Of a stretch of DNA of 64,000 nt, positions 34,011 to 42,648 are shown piece after piece. How positions within the stretch are numbered: the stretch's first letter is position 1; each line of letters starts with the position of its first letter. A program made the translations under genes and the position numbers. Under the pieces are notes generated by a model, which saw only the letters and a program-made list of their open reading frames with translations, did no database searches and was not told the DNA's origin. Location: positions 38,304-102,303 of the forward strand of contig JAOTYK010000016.1 in assembly GCA_029861955.1 (NCBI GenBank). The letters run 5' to 3'. The DNA is from Acidobacteriota bacterium (lineage in GTDB: Bacteria; Acidobacteriota; Polarisedimenticolia; Polarisedimenticolales; Polarisedimenticolaceae).

Positions 34011-35704
34011 TCGCCGCACTGGCCGTGCTGGCCTGTCTTGCCGTCTATGCGCTGGGCTATGCTTTCTACTCGCGTTACATCGGGCGCCAGGTATTCGGAC
34101 TGCGGGCCGACGTGCGAACTCCGGCCCATGTTTACGAGGACGGGATCGATTACGTCCCATCCTCTCGCTGGGTGCTCTTCGGACATCACTTCGCTTCCAT
34201 CACCGGGCTGTCCCCGATGCTGGGACCGGCAATCGCAGTAATCTGGGGCTGGCTTCCGGCCATGATCTGGGTTGTGGTCGGTGCGGTAACGATCGGCTGC
34301 GTCCACGATTTCGGGGCATTGGTTGTATCGGTCCGGTCCCGTGGTCGATCGATTGGTTCGGTCGCCGAAGGGTTGATGGGGCGTCGGGCCAAATCGCTTC
34401 TGCACGCGATCATCTTCTTCGGTATCGCGTTGGCGATGGGCGTCTTCGTCTTCGTCATCGCGCAGCTCTTCACGCCGAAGTTCTATCCGCAGTCGATCTC
34501 TCCGTCTGTTCTGATTCTCGTCCTCGCACTCTGGATCGGCTGGCGGACACGGCGAACCGGACAGGGTCTCGGCTCAAGGGTGGGGATCGCCTTTGTCGTC
34601 GTTCTCGTCGGGCTGTGGTTTTCTGATCTTCTCGCCCCGTCCTGGACCTCCGTGAGCGGATGGATCTGGCTGCTCCTGGCCTACGCCTGGATCGCGTCGG
34701 TCCTCCCGGTCTGGTCGTTGCTTCAGCCGCGAGACTTTCTCAATTCGCTTCTTCTCTATCTGGGGCTCGCCTGCACGTACCTGGGGTTCTTCGTTCTGCG
34801 TCCCGAGTTCGCCGCTCCGGCGGTCGATCTGCATCCCGAAGGTGCCCCACCGATGCTGCCGTTCGTCTTCGTCGTGGTCGCCTGTGGCGCTGCCTCCGGA
34901 TTCCACTCACTCGTCTCTTCCGGGACCACGGCCAAACAGTTGGATCGAGAGACCGACGCAAGGTTCATCGGCTACGGTGGCATGCTCGGGGAGTCGATCC
35001 TCGGTCTGTCGGCGGTACTGGCCTGCACTGCAGGATTTGCAAGTCGCGACCTGTGGAGCGATCACTATCGTTCCTGGGGTGCGATGTCAGGGTTGGGTAG
35101 CAAGATGGCGGCGTTCATCGACGGTGCCGCGACGTTTGTTTCGCAACTGGGACTTCCTCGTGGGAAGGCCGAGACCCTCATAGCGGTCATGGTTGTGAGC
35201 TTCGCATTGACGACGCTTGATTCCGCGACACGATTACTGCGATACAACATCGAAGAGGTCGGCGAGACCCTACGCTTTCGCCCGCTTGCAAATCGGTACG
35301 TATCCTCGACTGCCGCGGTGCTGGCGATCGCGTTTTTTGCGTTCTACAAGGTCGATGGCCAGTCGGCCGGGCTTGCCCTCTGGCAGCTTTTCGGGTCCGT
35401 CAATCAACTTCTAGCTGGCCTCGCTCTTCTCGTCGTTGTGCTCTATCTCACCCAGCGAAAACGGCCCAGGCTGGTTTATCTGATTCCGATGGTCTTCATG
35501 ATGGCCAGCACGACTCTCGCCACCGGGTTCAAGCTCGTTGACTACTATCGTGGCGGGCAGACCTTGCTCCTGGTCGTCGGCAGCATCATCTCGCTCATGG
35601 CGATCGCGTTGGTCGTGGAGGCGGTGATCTCGATTCGACGCTACCGACGTCAGCCGCCGGTCGCGGATCTGGACATCGAGCTCGAAGACTCGCCCCAGAC
35701 CTGA
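34007..35704 (+). CDS. cstA: Carbon starvation protein CstA family transporter
   Basis: The 565-aa protein has about 14-16 predicted helices and clear CstA features: the first helix with YALGYAFYSRYI, then FGHHFASITGLSPMLGPAIAVIWGW, VHDFGALVVSVRSRGRS and the later FHSLVSSGTTAKQLDRETDARFIGYGGML. CstA proteins take up peptides or pyruvate, mostly under carbon limitation. The length fits the short form of the family (the E. coli paralogues are about 700 aa). It overlaps the thiamine pyrophosphokinase gene by 4 nt and runs 55 nt into the convergent GH113-like gene. Confidence 0.92.
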   Translation: MIAALAVLACLAVYALGYAFYSRYIGRQVFGLRADVRTPAHVYEDGIDYVPSSRWVLFGHHFASITGLSPMLGPAIAVIWGWLPAMIWVVVGAVTIGCVHDFGALVVSVRSRGRSIGSVAEGLMGRRAKSLLHAIIFFGIALAMGVFVFVIAQLFTPKFYPQSISPSVLILVLALWIGWRTRRTGQGLGSRVGIAFVVVLVGLWFSDLLAPSWTSVSGWIWLLLAYAWIASVLPVWSLLQPRDFLNSLLLYLGLACTYLGFFVLRPEFAAPAVDLHPEGAPPMLPFVFVVVACGAASGFHSLVSSGTTAKQLDRETDARFIGYGGMLGESILGLSAVLACTAGFASRDLWSDHYRSWGAMSGLGSKMAAFIDGAATFVSQLGLPRGKAETLIAVMVVSFALTTLDSATRLLRYNIEEVGETLRFRPLANRYVSSTAAVLAIAFFAFYKVDGQSAGLALWQLFGSVNQLLAGLALLVVVLYLTQRKRPRLVYLIPMVFMMASTTLATGFKLVDYYRGGQTLLLVVGSIISLMAIALVVEAVISIRRYRRQPPVADLDIELEDSPQT

Positions 35705-36762
35705 CGGAGCAATCGGATCATCTTCGGATGGGCCAGCTGGAAGTCTCGGCCCAGCGCGCGAGGCTCCGAGAACCACTTCCACAGGAAAACACCGATGAGC
35801 GTCGGCTCGGCCTCGATGGTCTCGAGGGCGACGCGCATGCATAGCCGCTGCATGGATCGAGCCTCCTCTCCATCGACGCGGGATTCCCAGGGGCGGAGTG
35901 CGGTGCTGAACGCCCGGCTATAACCGAGTTCGGTGAAGACGACGGGTCGATTGAGTTCCACGGAATACTCTCGAAGCTCGGCGCGTAGGCGACCCCAGCC
36001 ACGCCGGATCTCCGCTTCGTCGAGAATCCGGTCGATCGGATCACCGGACACCGGGTCGTAGGTTCGTCGCTCGGGGTCATCCAGCGGGAAGTATCCCTGG
36101 ATACCGATCACATCCAGCGCGTCCCAGAACCGGACCTTACGGTAGCTGTCCCAGTTGGCGGCATAGGTCAGGGGAGTGGCGCTGGCATCGCGGACCGCCT
36201 CGATGATCGAGCGCCACTGCGCCTCGTGGTCCAGCGTGCCGCCCAACTCTGTTCCGACGGCAAAGCCGTCTGCGTCATGGCTGACGATGGCCAGGGTGAC
36301 GATCCAACGCTGATAGCTCGCGAAGAACCGCTGCCAGGAGGGTTCGTCATCCCCAAACTGGATCTCGCCACGCCAGGCAAAAGGGGAGCCCCAGTACGCC
36401 AGGTGCGGCTTGATCATGATCTTCAGGCCGCGGGCGTGGGCCTCCCTGATCGGTCGTACGACGTGCTCCGGTGGATTGTCCGGGTCGATCGGTCGGAAGA
36501 CGACGGTGCCGTCGGCGTCGATCGTCGCGTAGGGGTGGATCGTGACCCAGTTGGCGCCCGTCGAAGCGATTCGATCGAGCGTCGGCTCGATGGTGTCGTG
36601 TGCCCAGTCGGCGCCGGACCAATGAGTCGACAGGGTGATCCCGCGGATGGGGCGGGAGGTCGTCTCTTCCGGAGCGGCCCTCAGATCCGCGTGGAACGAC
36701 GCGAGAGCCACGAGCGGAAGCAGCCACCCGCGAAACACCGTTGTTCTCCACGATCCGATCAC
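35650..36762 (-). CDS. Exported glycoside hydrolase, GH113-like
   Basis: The 370-aa product has a signal peptide (FRGWLLPLVALASFHADLRA) and a TIM-barrel sequence of the GH113/endo-mannanase-like type. Strand-end motifs are WVTIHPYA, IMIKPHLAYW, GFAVGTELGGT with a likely acid/base Glu (172) and PVVFTELGYS with a likely nucleophile Glu (278). The substrate may be a mannan-like or envelope polysaccharide, since the gene ends a run with an O-antigen-ligase-like and a TMTC-like gene. I chose the GTG at 36762, which has GGCGAGG 8 nt upstream, over the GTG at 36771. It overlaps cstA tail to tail by 55 nt, so transcripts would be antisense there. Confidence 0.8.
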   Translation of the reverse strand: MIGSWRTTVFRGWLLPLVALASFHADLRAAPEETTSRPIRGITLSTHWSGADWAHDTIEPTLDRIASTGANWVTIHPYATIDADGTVVFRPIDPDNPPEHVVRPIREAHARGLKIMIKPHLAYWGSPFAWRGEIQFGDDEPSWQRFFASYQRWIVTLAIVSHDADGFAVGTELGGTLDHEAQWRSIIEAVRDASATPLTYAANWDSYRKVRFWDALDVIGIQGYFPLDDPERRTYDPVSGDPIDRILDEAEIRRGWGRLRAELREYSVELNRPVVFTELGYSRAFSTALRPWESRVDGEEARSMQRLCMRVALETIEAEPTLIGVFLWKWFSEPRALGRDFQLAHPKMIRLLRQVWGESSSSMSRSATGG

Positions 36763-36813
36763 GATCCGCACCTCGCCAAGAGGATACGCGATGAGGCTTC
36801 GCCGGTTTCGTTC

Positions 36814-37890
36814 CTAGCGGGGTTTGGAGAGTTGGATCGTCTGCCCCTCGGGGGGCGTCGTCGCGCGGGAGAGGTCCTCCAGCGCGTCCGAGACCGCCAG
36901 GAGACGGTCCCACTGGTCGAGGGCGATCTCGCGGTTAATCGCCTTGACGGGGCCTACCCGCGCTCGATCTGAAAAGTAGCGCTGGCTGGCGACGACACAA
37001 CTCACGAGCCGTGGCAACCAGGTCTGGTCGGTCAACTCGGCGGCGTAATCGCCGGTGGCCAGATCGTAAGTGCGATCGAGTTGCGCTTCGAGCGGCTGCA
37101 CCCGGTCTCGATGCATCCGGTTCCAGGCGTGGGAGAGGCCGGGGTCGGCCGGTGGCGGGCCCGAGACCAGCGGGTCATCGGATCGTCGCATTGCGTCGAC
37201 GCCTGCGATGTCCTTGGCGATGGTTCGGAACAACTCACGAGACCCGAAATCAAACTTTGCGTCGTTACGCAACGCCTGATCCCTGGCCTGTGCCAGGAAG
37301 CGAAGCCCATCCAACTGCCAGCGGCAGGAGTCCGGCGCGGCATCGGGTCCGACCACGAGTCGGCGAAAGCGTTCCACGCTGTCGACGAGTTGGGCCACCG
37401 CCACGGGCGTGGTTTCCGGAAGATCTGCAACTCGGGTTTTCCACGGTTCGCCTGCGGGCCGTGGTGCGAAGTCCTTTGCAGACGGTTCGGCCGGCGTCGG
37501 AATCAAAGGCGGACCGGGAAGCTGGATCGTCAACTCCCCGACGCCTGGTTCACTACCCGGCATGACGTAGATGGAGAGTCGCCAGGGCGCATCGCCGGGC
37601 TCGACGATGTTCGTCGTGAATCCGAACGGCGAAGGGCTCGAGCGACGCATGGCGGGTCGACCGGCCTGAGGTGACTGCAGGCGGAAGGTGACGATGCGTC
37701 GACAGTCCCAGTTGGCCTCGATATGGATCGGGCCCGGGTGCTGGATGTCCAGCTCCAACTCGTAGCTGATCGAGTCGTGAGATGGGATTTCGAGGTCGTA
37801 CTTGAGAGGGTCTGCCATCAGGGTGGTGGTCAAGAGCCCCGCCATCATGATTAGACCGCAACGAACGCCATGCCGAGCGATTTCCAACAA
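36814..37890 (-). CDS. Exported protein of unknown function
   Basis: The 358-aa product has a signal-like N-terminus (RCGLIMMAGLLTTTLMA). Residues about 30-130 look like a beta-sandwich (SYELELDIQHPGPIHIEANW, WRLSIYVMPG), then a Pro-rich linker (about 125-145) and a helical C-terminal half (LVDSVERFRRLVV to the end) of about 200 residues. No family recognised. The TTG start at 37890 has GGGA 7 nt upstream; an ATG at 37848 is an alternative with a shorter leader. It lies between the O-antigen-ligase/TPR protein and the GH113-like hydrolase, which suggests an envelope glycan role. Confidence 0.6.
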   Translation of the reverse strand: MLEIARHGVRCGLIMMAGLLTTTLMADPLKYDLEIPSHDSISYELELDIQHPGPIHIEANWDCRRIVTFRLQSPQAGRPAMRRSSPSPFGFTTNIVEPGDAPWRLSIYVMPGSEPGVGELTIQLPGPPLIPTPAEPSAKDFAPRPAGEPWKTRVADLPETTPVAVAQLVDSVERFRRLVVGPDAAPDSCRWQLDGLRFLAQARDQALRNDAKFDFGSRELFRTIAKDIAGVDAMRRSDDPLVSGPPPADPGLSHAWNRMHRDRVQPLEAQLDRTYDLATGDYAAELTDQTWLPRLVSCVVASQRYFSDRARVGPVKAINREIALDQWDRLLAVSDALEDLSRATTPPEGQTIQLSKPR

Positions 37891-37974
37891 TGTTCTGTCC
37901 CGCCCCTGTGGCCCCGCTTGGGCCGTGTTCTGACTGCAGCCGAATATAGGGTCGGCCCGCCAGAGGGGCCAGAT

Positions 37975-40785
37975 TCAGGGGTGGTGGGAAGCGGATTCGA
38001 TCTTTTCGTTCCAGACGGCCTGATCGGCAGCCGGAAGCCCCAGCTTCACCAGCTCCTCGAGGGCCCCTCGGGCGCCCTGGATGTCGGCCGAATCCAGCCG
38101 ATGTTCCAGCAGTCTGAGCCAGGGCCGCCGATCGCCAGGGTGATTCCGTGTGGCCCAGACCAGCACGGAGGCCTGCCGGTCCCGTTGTCCCAGCCGGCCC
38201 GCGACTCTGGCATACCCCAACGCCGCTTCGAGATCCTCGCGATGGGCGCGCCGGGCACGGCCATACGCGGCGAGTGCCGCCTCCAGGTTGCCGGCCTGTT
38301 CGTGGGCAAGTCCTTCCTGGAGCGGGGCCACCCGGGCGAAGTTCGGATGTCCGTCGGCGGCACGGAATGACGCGGCTGCTTCTTCGAATCGCTCCAACCG
38401 CATCAATACGCGACCCAGCTGAAACTGCGCATCGGATCCAAGCAGCGACGAGGTGTCTCCTTGCGTGGCGACTTGCAGATGCCGCGCAGCTTCCTCGAAC
38501 TCGCCGAGCTTCATCGCGACGATCCCGCGAGAGATCTGCCGTCGTACATCGTGAATGAACGGCGTATGACCGACCGATCGCTCGATACCTTCGGCGAATG
38601 CTCTCAGCAGTTCATCGGGTGCTGGATCCAGCAGGTCGTACGCGTGGATCCGGTAGAGCGGCAGCACCTCTGCCGAGCTGCGTGCGGCAGCCTGGGCATC
38701 GTCGCGGCACTCGTAGTGCCAGAACATGAACGCGAGCTGATCGTGGAACGTATAGACATTGGGTTCCCGTCGAATCCCCAGTCGCGTAAGACCCACCGCC
38801 ACCCTACCCCAACGCCCGACGCGCAGCCGCGGGTCGGCGTCCAGTTCTTCGAGGTCGACGGGACGAAGGACTCGATCGGTTCGTTCGAGCTGGTAGTAGA
38901 GGTCACCGAGGTTGGCCCAATACCACCCCGATGCGGGGCTTAGCGAGATCGCCTGAGTGTAGTTCTCGAACGCATCTTCCAGCAGGGGTCGTACCGAATC
39001 GGGACTCTCGCCCTGCGTAAGCTTCTCGTGCCAGAGTCCTAGACGCACCTGCCCGGCGAGCCATAGCGACGACGACTTGTGATGACCGATTCCCGTGCGA
39101 TCGACATGGGGCAACGCCGCCGCGTAGTCGCCGGCGGCCGAGAAACGCCGGCCTTTCGTGTAGTTCCATCCGCCGATCCAACCCTGAACCGCGAGTAACA
39201 CAAACAGGACGATGGCGATCGCACCCACGGCCGACGCGGCGGGGTTCCGGCGGGACTCCGATTCGCGGGCGGATCCGTTCCGCCGCTCGATCCGACCCAG
39301 CGCGAGCGCAGCGAGTGTGACAAACAGCAAGGCGTTGGCCGGAATCTGATGATTGAAGTCCCAGATCGCGTGGAGGCTCAGCAAAACTAGACCGGTGACG
39401 AGGCCGATTTGTTGCCGTCTAAGCCCGCGCGGAGATCGAATTGAGGATGGCCGTAGGAGGCGGCCCCAGAACACGACGATGAGAAGACCCAGCAGTAGAA
39501 CCACGGGAAGCCCACCCTCGATGGCAACCTGCAGGTAATCGTTGTGGAGCTGGTTGTAGCGTGCGATTTCACCCGCGGGGATGTAGTGCGGGAACACGTC
39601 ACGGAACGCACCGATGCCGCACCCTCCACGCCAGTAGTCACCGAGCATATCCACCGATGCGCGTAGGCTAACCGTCCGCCCGACGCTCTCGATCTCGCCT
39701 CCGCCGAGTTCCAACATCTCGGTGACACGCTCACCGAGGTGGGTCCGTCTCACCGTCGGCAGAGCCGCGGCCGCAAGTACGCCACAGAGAAGGAGGATCA
39801 CGACACGCGTGCGCCAGCCACGAACGGAGACGAGTACGACGGCCAGGACTCCCAGGGGGATCATCACGGATGCGGAGCGTGACGCACTTGCGAAGGTGGC
39901 CAGGATTCCGAGAACGATGCCTCCCGTAAGCATCATCGTTCGCGCCTCGCCCCACGCCGCCCGGCCCCGTTTATAGAAACTGGCCATCAGACAACCGGTC
40001 ATCCACGGAACGGCAAGCTCCATGACGCCGGCGAAATTCGTCGGGTTTACGTAGGTGCCGAAAGGTCGGGTCTGTTCGATGGTCTCGCGAATCCAGTACA
40101 GCCGCCCGTTTCCAGTCGCCGCGTAGACGAGTCCGAACGCCATCTGAAGAAGAAACGTGACAAACAGGATGTCCCGATAGGCGCGTCGACGCTCGCGGGA
40201 ATGGCCCCGTCGGCGGATGGCAACAAACGCGATCCAGAGGGCAAAGAACCACAGGAGTCGTTCGCGGCTGGCCTCGGGTAACAACGAGATCGTTCGCCAT
40301 CCGTCCCACTTGCCGGCGACCCGTGGCTCGAACGGTCGGGTGACGGGCTCCGGCGTCAAATGGACGGCCGCTTCGGGGTAGAGCTTGACGCCACGGGCCT
40401 CGATGGCACGAACGACGTCGACGGCGCTTCCGTCGGCATCACCGTAGCCGGGAAAGGTGTCGCGATAAATGGCGTCGGCAGTCGGACTGACGACGCGAAT
40501 GATCGGCGAAGGCAGAGGAACCAACTGGAGGATGGTCCAGGCCATCAGGAGACACGGCACGAGGATGAGGGGGTCTCGAAGACGCAGACCGAAGTCGGTA
40601 AAACCCCGTCGATGGATCATGAGCGCGGCGCCGGCGATTACCAGCGCGGCCGCCATGCGGTAGGCCCAGACCTCGACACCGCCGATAGCCCAGGGGAGCA
40701 ACGAGGCAGCGCTGAGCAGCAGGACGTCGGGAAGCTCCAACGACCGGCGAATGGAATGAAAGAATCCCGTGTGTTCCGTGTTCAT
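37975..40785 (-). CDS. O-antigen ligase/polymerase-like protein with C-terminal TPR domain
   Basis: The 936-aa protein has about 12 membrane helices in residues 15-530 and a Wzy_C/O-antigen-ligase-like periplasmic block (GGCGIGAFRDVFPHYIPAGEIARYNQLHNDYLQVAIEGG; the residues H and D of QLHNDYLQ are typical). The last 380 residues are TPR repeats (AQFQLGRVLMRLERFEEAAASF, ALAAYGRARRAHREDLEAALGYARV). Such fusions attach or polymerise sugars on lipid or protein acceptors, with the TPR part likely recruiting partners. The start is the ATG at 40785, 18 nt after the TMTC-like gene, so both probably share one transcript. Confidence 0.87.
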   Translation of the reverse strand: MNTEHTGFFHSIRRSLELPDVLLLSAASLLPWAIGGVEVWAYRMAAALVIAGAALMIHRRGFTDFGLRLRDPLILVPCLLMAWTILQLVPLPSPIIRVVSPTADAIYRDTFPGYGDADGSAVDVVRAIEARGVKLYPEAAVHLTPEPVTRPFEPRVAGKWDGWRTISLLPEASRERLLWFFALWIAFVAIRRRGHSRERRRAYRDILFVTFLLQMAFGLVYAATGNGRLYWIRETIEQTRPFGTYVNPTNFAGVMELAVPWMTGCLMASFYKRGRAAWGEARTMMLTGGIVLGILATFASASRSASVMIPLGVLAVVLVSVRGWRTRVVILLLCGVLAAAALPTVRRTHLGERVTEMLELGGGEIESVGRTVSLRASVDMLGDYWRGGCGIGAFRDVFPHYIPAGEIARYNQLHNDYLQVAIEGGLPVVLLLGLLIVVFWGRLLRPSSIRSPRGLRRQQIGLVTGLVLLSLHAIWDFNHQIPANALLFVTLAALALGRIERRNGSARESESRRNPAASAVGAIAIVLFVLLAVQGWIGGWNYTKGRRFSAAGDYAAALPHVDRTGIGHHKSSSLWLAGQVRLGLWHEKLTQGESPDSVRPLLEDAFENYTQAISLSPASGWYWANLGDLYYQLERTDRVLRPVDLEELDADPRLRVGRWGRVAVGLTRLGIRREPNVYTFHDQLAFMFWHYECRDDAQAAARSSAEVLPLYRIHAYDLLDPAPDELLRAFAEGIERSVGHTPFIHDVRRQISRGIVAMKLGEFEEAARHLQVATQGDTSSLLGSDAQFQLGRVLMRLERFEEAAASFRAADGHPNFARVAPLQEGLAHEQAGNLEAALAAYGRARRAHREDLEAALGYARVAGRLGQRDRQASVLVWATRNHPGDRRPWLRLLEHRLDSADIQGARGALEELVKLGLPAADQAVWNEKIESASHHP

Positions 40786-40803
40786 CGGCGGGTAGTTTGC
40801 TTC

Positions 40804-42645
40804 TTACCTGGAGGTTGACGCAAGAAGCCCCTCGATGTTCTTGCGGATCTGAGGTGCGAGGTTCGGTCGATCCAGCAGAGCACGGTAGATTCTGGCCGCG
40901 TCGTCATCGCGAGATTCCTGTTGCGCCACCAGTCCGGCGGCGATCTGGCCGATCTGACCCGACGGATCGATTTGCATCAGCCGGCGGAGCTGTTGGTTGG
41001 CCTCGTCTTCACGGCCCAGAGTCAAGAGTAGACGGCCATAGTTGAAGCGAAACGACAGATCGTTCGGCCTGATTCGGAGACCCACGGCGTAAGCCTCGAG
41101 CGCTGCATCGGCATCGCCAAGTCGTTCATAGAGCGGCGCCAGTCGCTCGTAGGGAAGAAAGGTCCCGCCGGCGAGATCGCGTGATCGCTCCAGGTGAAGA
41201 CGCCCCCCTTCCACATCCCCCTGGTCGAGGAGGAGCGCACCGAGATTGAACCGTGCCTGAGCGTAGTCGGGCCATACGTCAACGGCGCCCTGCAGGTGTT
41301 CACGCGCCCCCTCCGTTTCACCGCGATCGAGAAGGGCGACACCAAGACCGAACTGCGCCTTCGCTGCTCGCGGCGTACTTCGGGCGTCGGCCAGCGCCAG
41401 ATCGTAGTTGCTGCGCCAGTCCGTCGTTCTATCCCATGCTCGAACGAAGCAGGCCGTGAGGAGGATTACACAGGCCGTGATGACGACGACCCTGCGTCTT
41501 CGATCGCCCGTCGTTCCATGTGCGACGAGACCTGCGGTGAGATGACCCAACAGCAGACAGCCACCCAGCGATGCAAGGTAAGTGAGACGCTCTCCCATGA
41601 TCGTGCCCAGCGGGAAAAGAAGATTTGACGTGGGGAGAAGGAAGATGGACCAGCAAACGGTCGCGAGAAGAAAGACCCGATGCCGCCGGAGACCCTGGAT
41701 GACCCCGATGGCCAGAGTGGCCATCCAGAGGAGTCCGAGCCACGCCCTCGGGTCCGCGAGCGAGCGGACGACGGGGATCGCGTCGAACCCGTAATCGGAG
41801 GTCAGACGCCATGGCACGACAAACAGCGCTGCGTAGAGCAGCTGGATCCATGACGCGGTCAACAGCCGGGCGCCCGTACCCTCCGCCGCGATGGGATTGT
41901 CGAGGAAGAACCACTGCGATGGCGGAAACAGGTCCCCGAGGGCGTTGTACCTGAGCACGAGCATCACACCCACCGCCACCGCGTACCCGGTGTACTGAAC
42001 GATCGTGCTCGAACGTCTCTCTTTCGTGACCTGCCCACCGCTCATGTCGTCAACGAGGAACAGGAGCGGAGCCAGGATTGCGCTTTCCTTGGAGAGCAAG
42101 GCAAGCAGGTAGGCGAGCCACGAGACAATCCGCAGGCCTCGTCGATGGGCAGACCAGGCCGCCATCACGCCAATGGCCACAAGAATTTCCGCCCGCCCGA
42201 CCACGTTGGCGACTGCCTCGGCGTGCAATGGATGAACCGCAAACAACAGACCGCCGACGAGGGCGGTTCCGTAGTGAACGCCGCAACGCCTCAGCGTGAA
42301 CCATGCCATCGCCGACGCGATCATGTGAAGCAGGACATTGCCTGCGTGATATCCCAGGGGGCCGGGTCCGGCGATGGCCCGATTCAGCGTCAGGCTGGTG
42401 ATCATGACGGGCCGGTAGAGACCCGTCTCTTCTCCGACGATGGGCCAGTAAGTTTCGGTGAAGTGCCCTGGGATCGACGAGAGGGACGTCAGCCGTGGAT
42501 TCAACTCGACGATGCGCACATCGTCCAGGACGAAGCCGTTTTGCAGCGAGACCGCAAACGCGGCCCCCGCGACGAAAGCCACGAGAGCCGCCCAGACCCA
42601 CGGTCGGTCCAGACGCGAACGGAGGGATGTCGGACGATCTACCAT
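40804..42645 (-). CDS. TMTC-like multi-spanning glycosyltransferase with TPR repeats
   Basis: The 613-aa protein combines a GT-C type membrane domain (about residues 15-410, 10-11 helices) with a C-terminal set of five or so TPR repeats. The N-terminal loop holds FVLDDVRIVELNPRL and later HAGNVLLHMIASAMAWF and LLFAVHPLHAEAVANVVGRAEIL, matching the TMTC/PMT-like class, where the DD pair of the first loop is catalytic. In animals TMTC proteins O-mannosylate secreted proteins. The gene begins 3 nt after the topoisomerase VI B stop and precedes an O-antigen-ligase/TPR gene, suggesting O-glycosylation of envelope proteins or a glycan assembly role. The glycan donor is unknown. Confidence 0.85.
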   Translation of the reverse strand: MVDRPTSLRSRLDRPWVWAALVAFVAGAAFAVSLQNGFVLDDVRIVELNPRLTSLSSIPGHFTETYWPIVGEETGLYRPVMITSLTLNRAIAGPGPLGYHAGNVLLHMIASAMAWFTLRRCGVHYGTALVGGLLFAVHPLHAEAVANVVGRAEILVAIGVMAAWSAHRRGLRIVSWLAYLLALLSKESAILAPLLFLVDDMSGGQVTKERRSSTIVQYTGYAVAVGVMLVLRYNALGDLFPPSQWFFLDNPIAAEGTGARLLTASWIQLLYAALFVVPWRLTSDYGFDAIPVVRSLADPRAWLGLLWMATLAIGVIQGLRRHRVFLLATVCWSIFLLPTSNLLFPLGTIMGERLTYLASLGGCLLLGHLTAGLVAHGTTGDRRRRVVVITACVILLTACFVRAWDRTTDWRSNYDLALADARSTPRAAKAQFGLGVALLDRGETEGAREHLQGAVDVWPDYAQARFNLGALLLDQGDVEGGRLHLERSRDLAGGTFLPYERLAPLYERLGDADAALEAYAVGLRIRPNDLSFRFNYGRLLLTLGREDEANQQLRRLMQIDPSGQIGQIAAGLVAQQESRDDDAARIYRALLDRPNLAPQIRKNIEGLLASTSR

Positions 42646-42648
42646 CGA

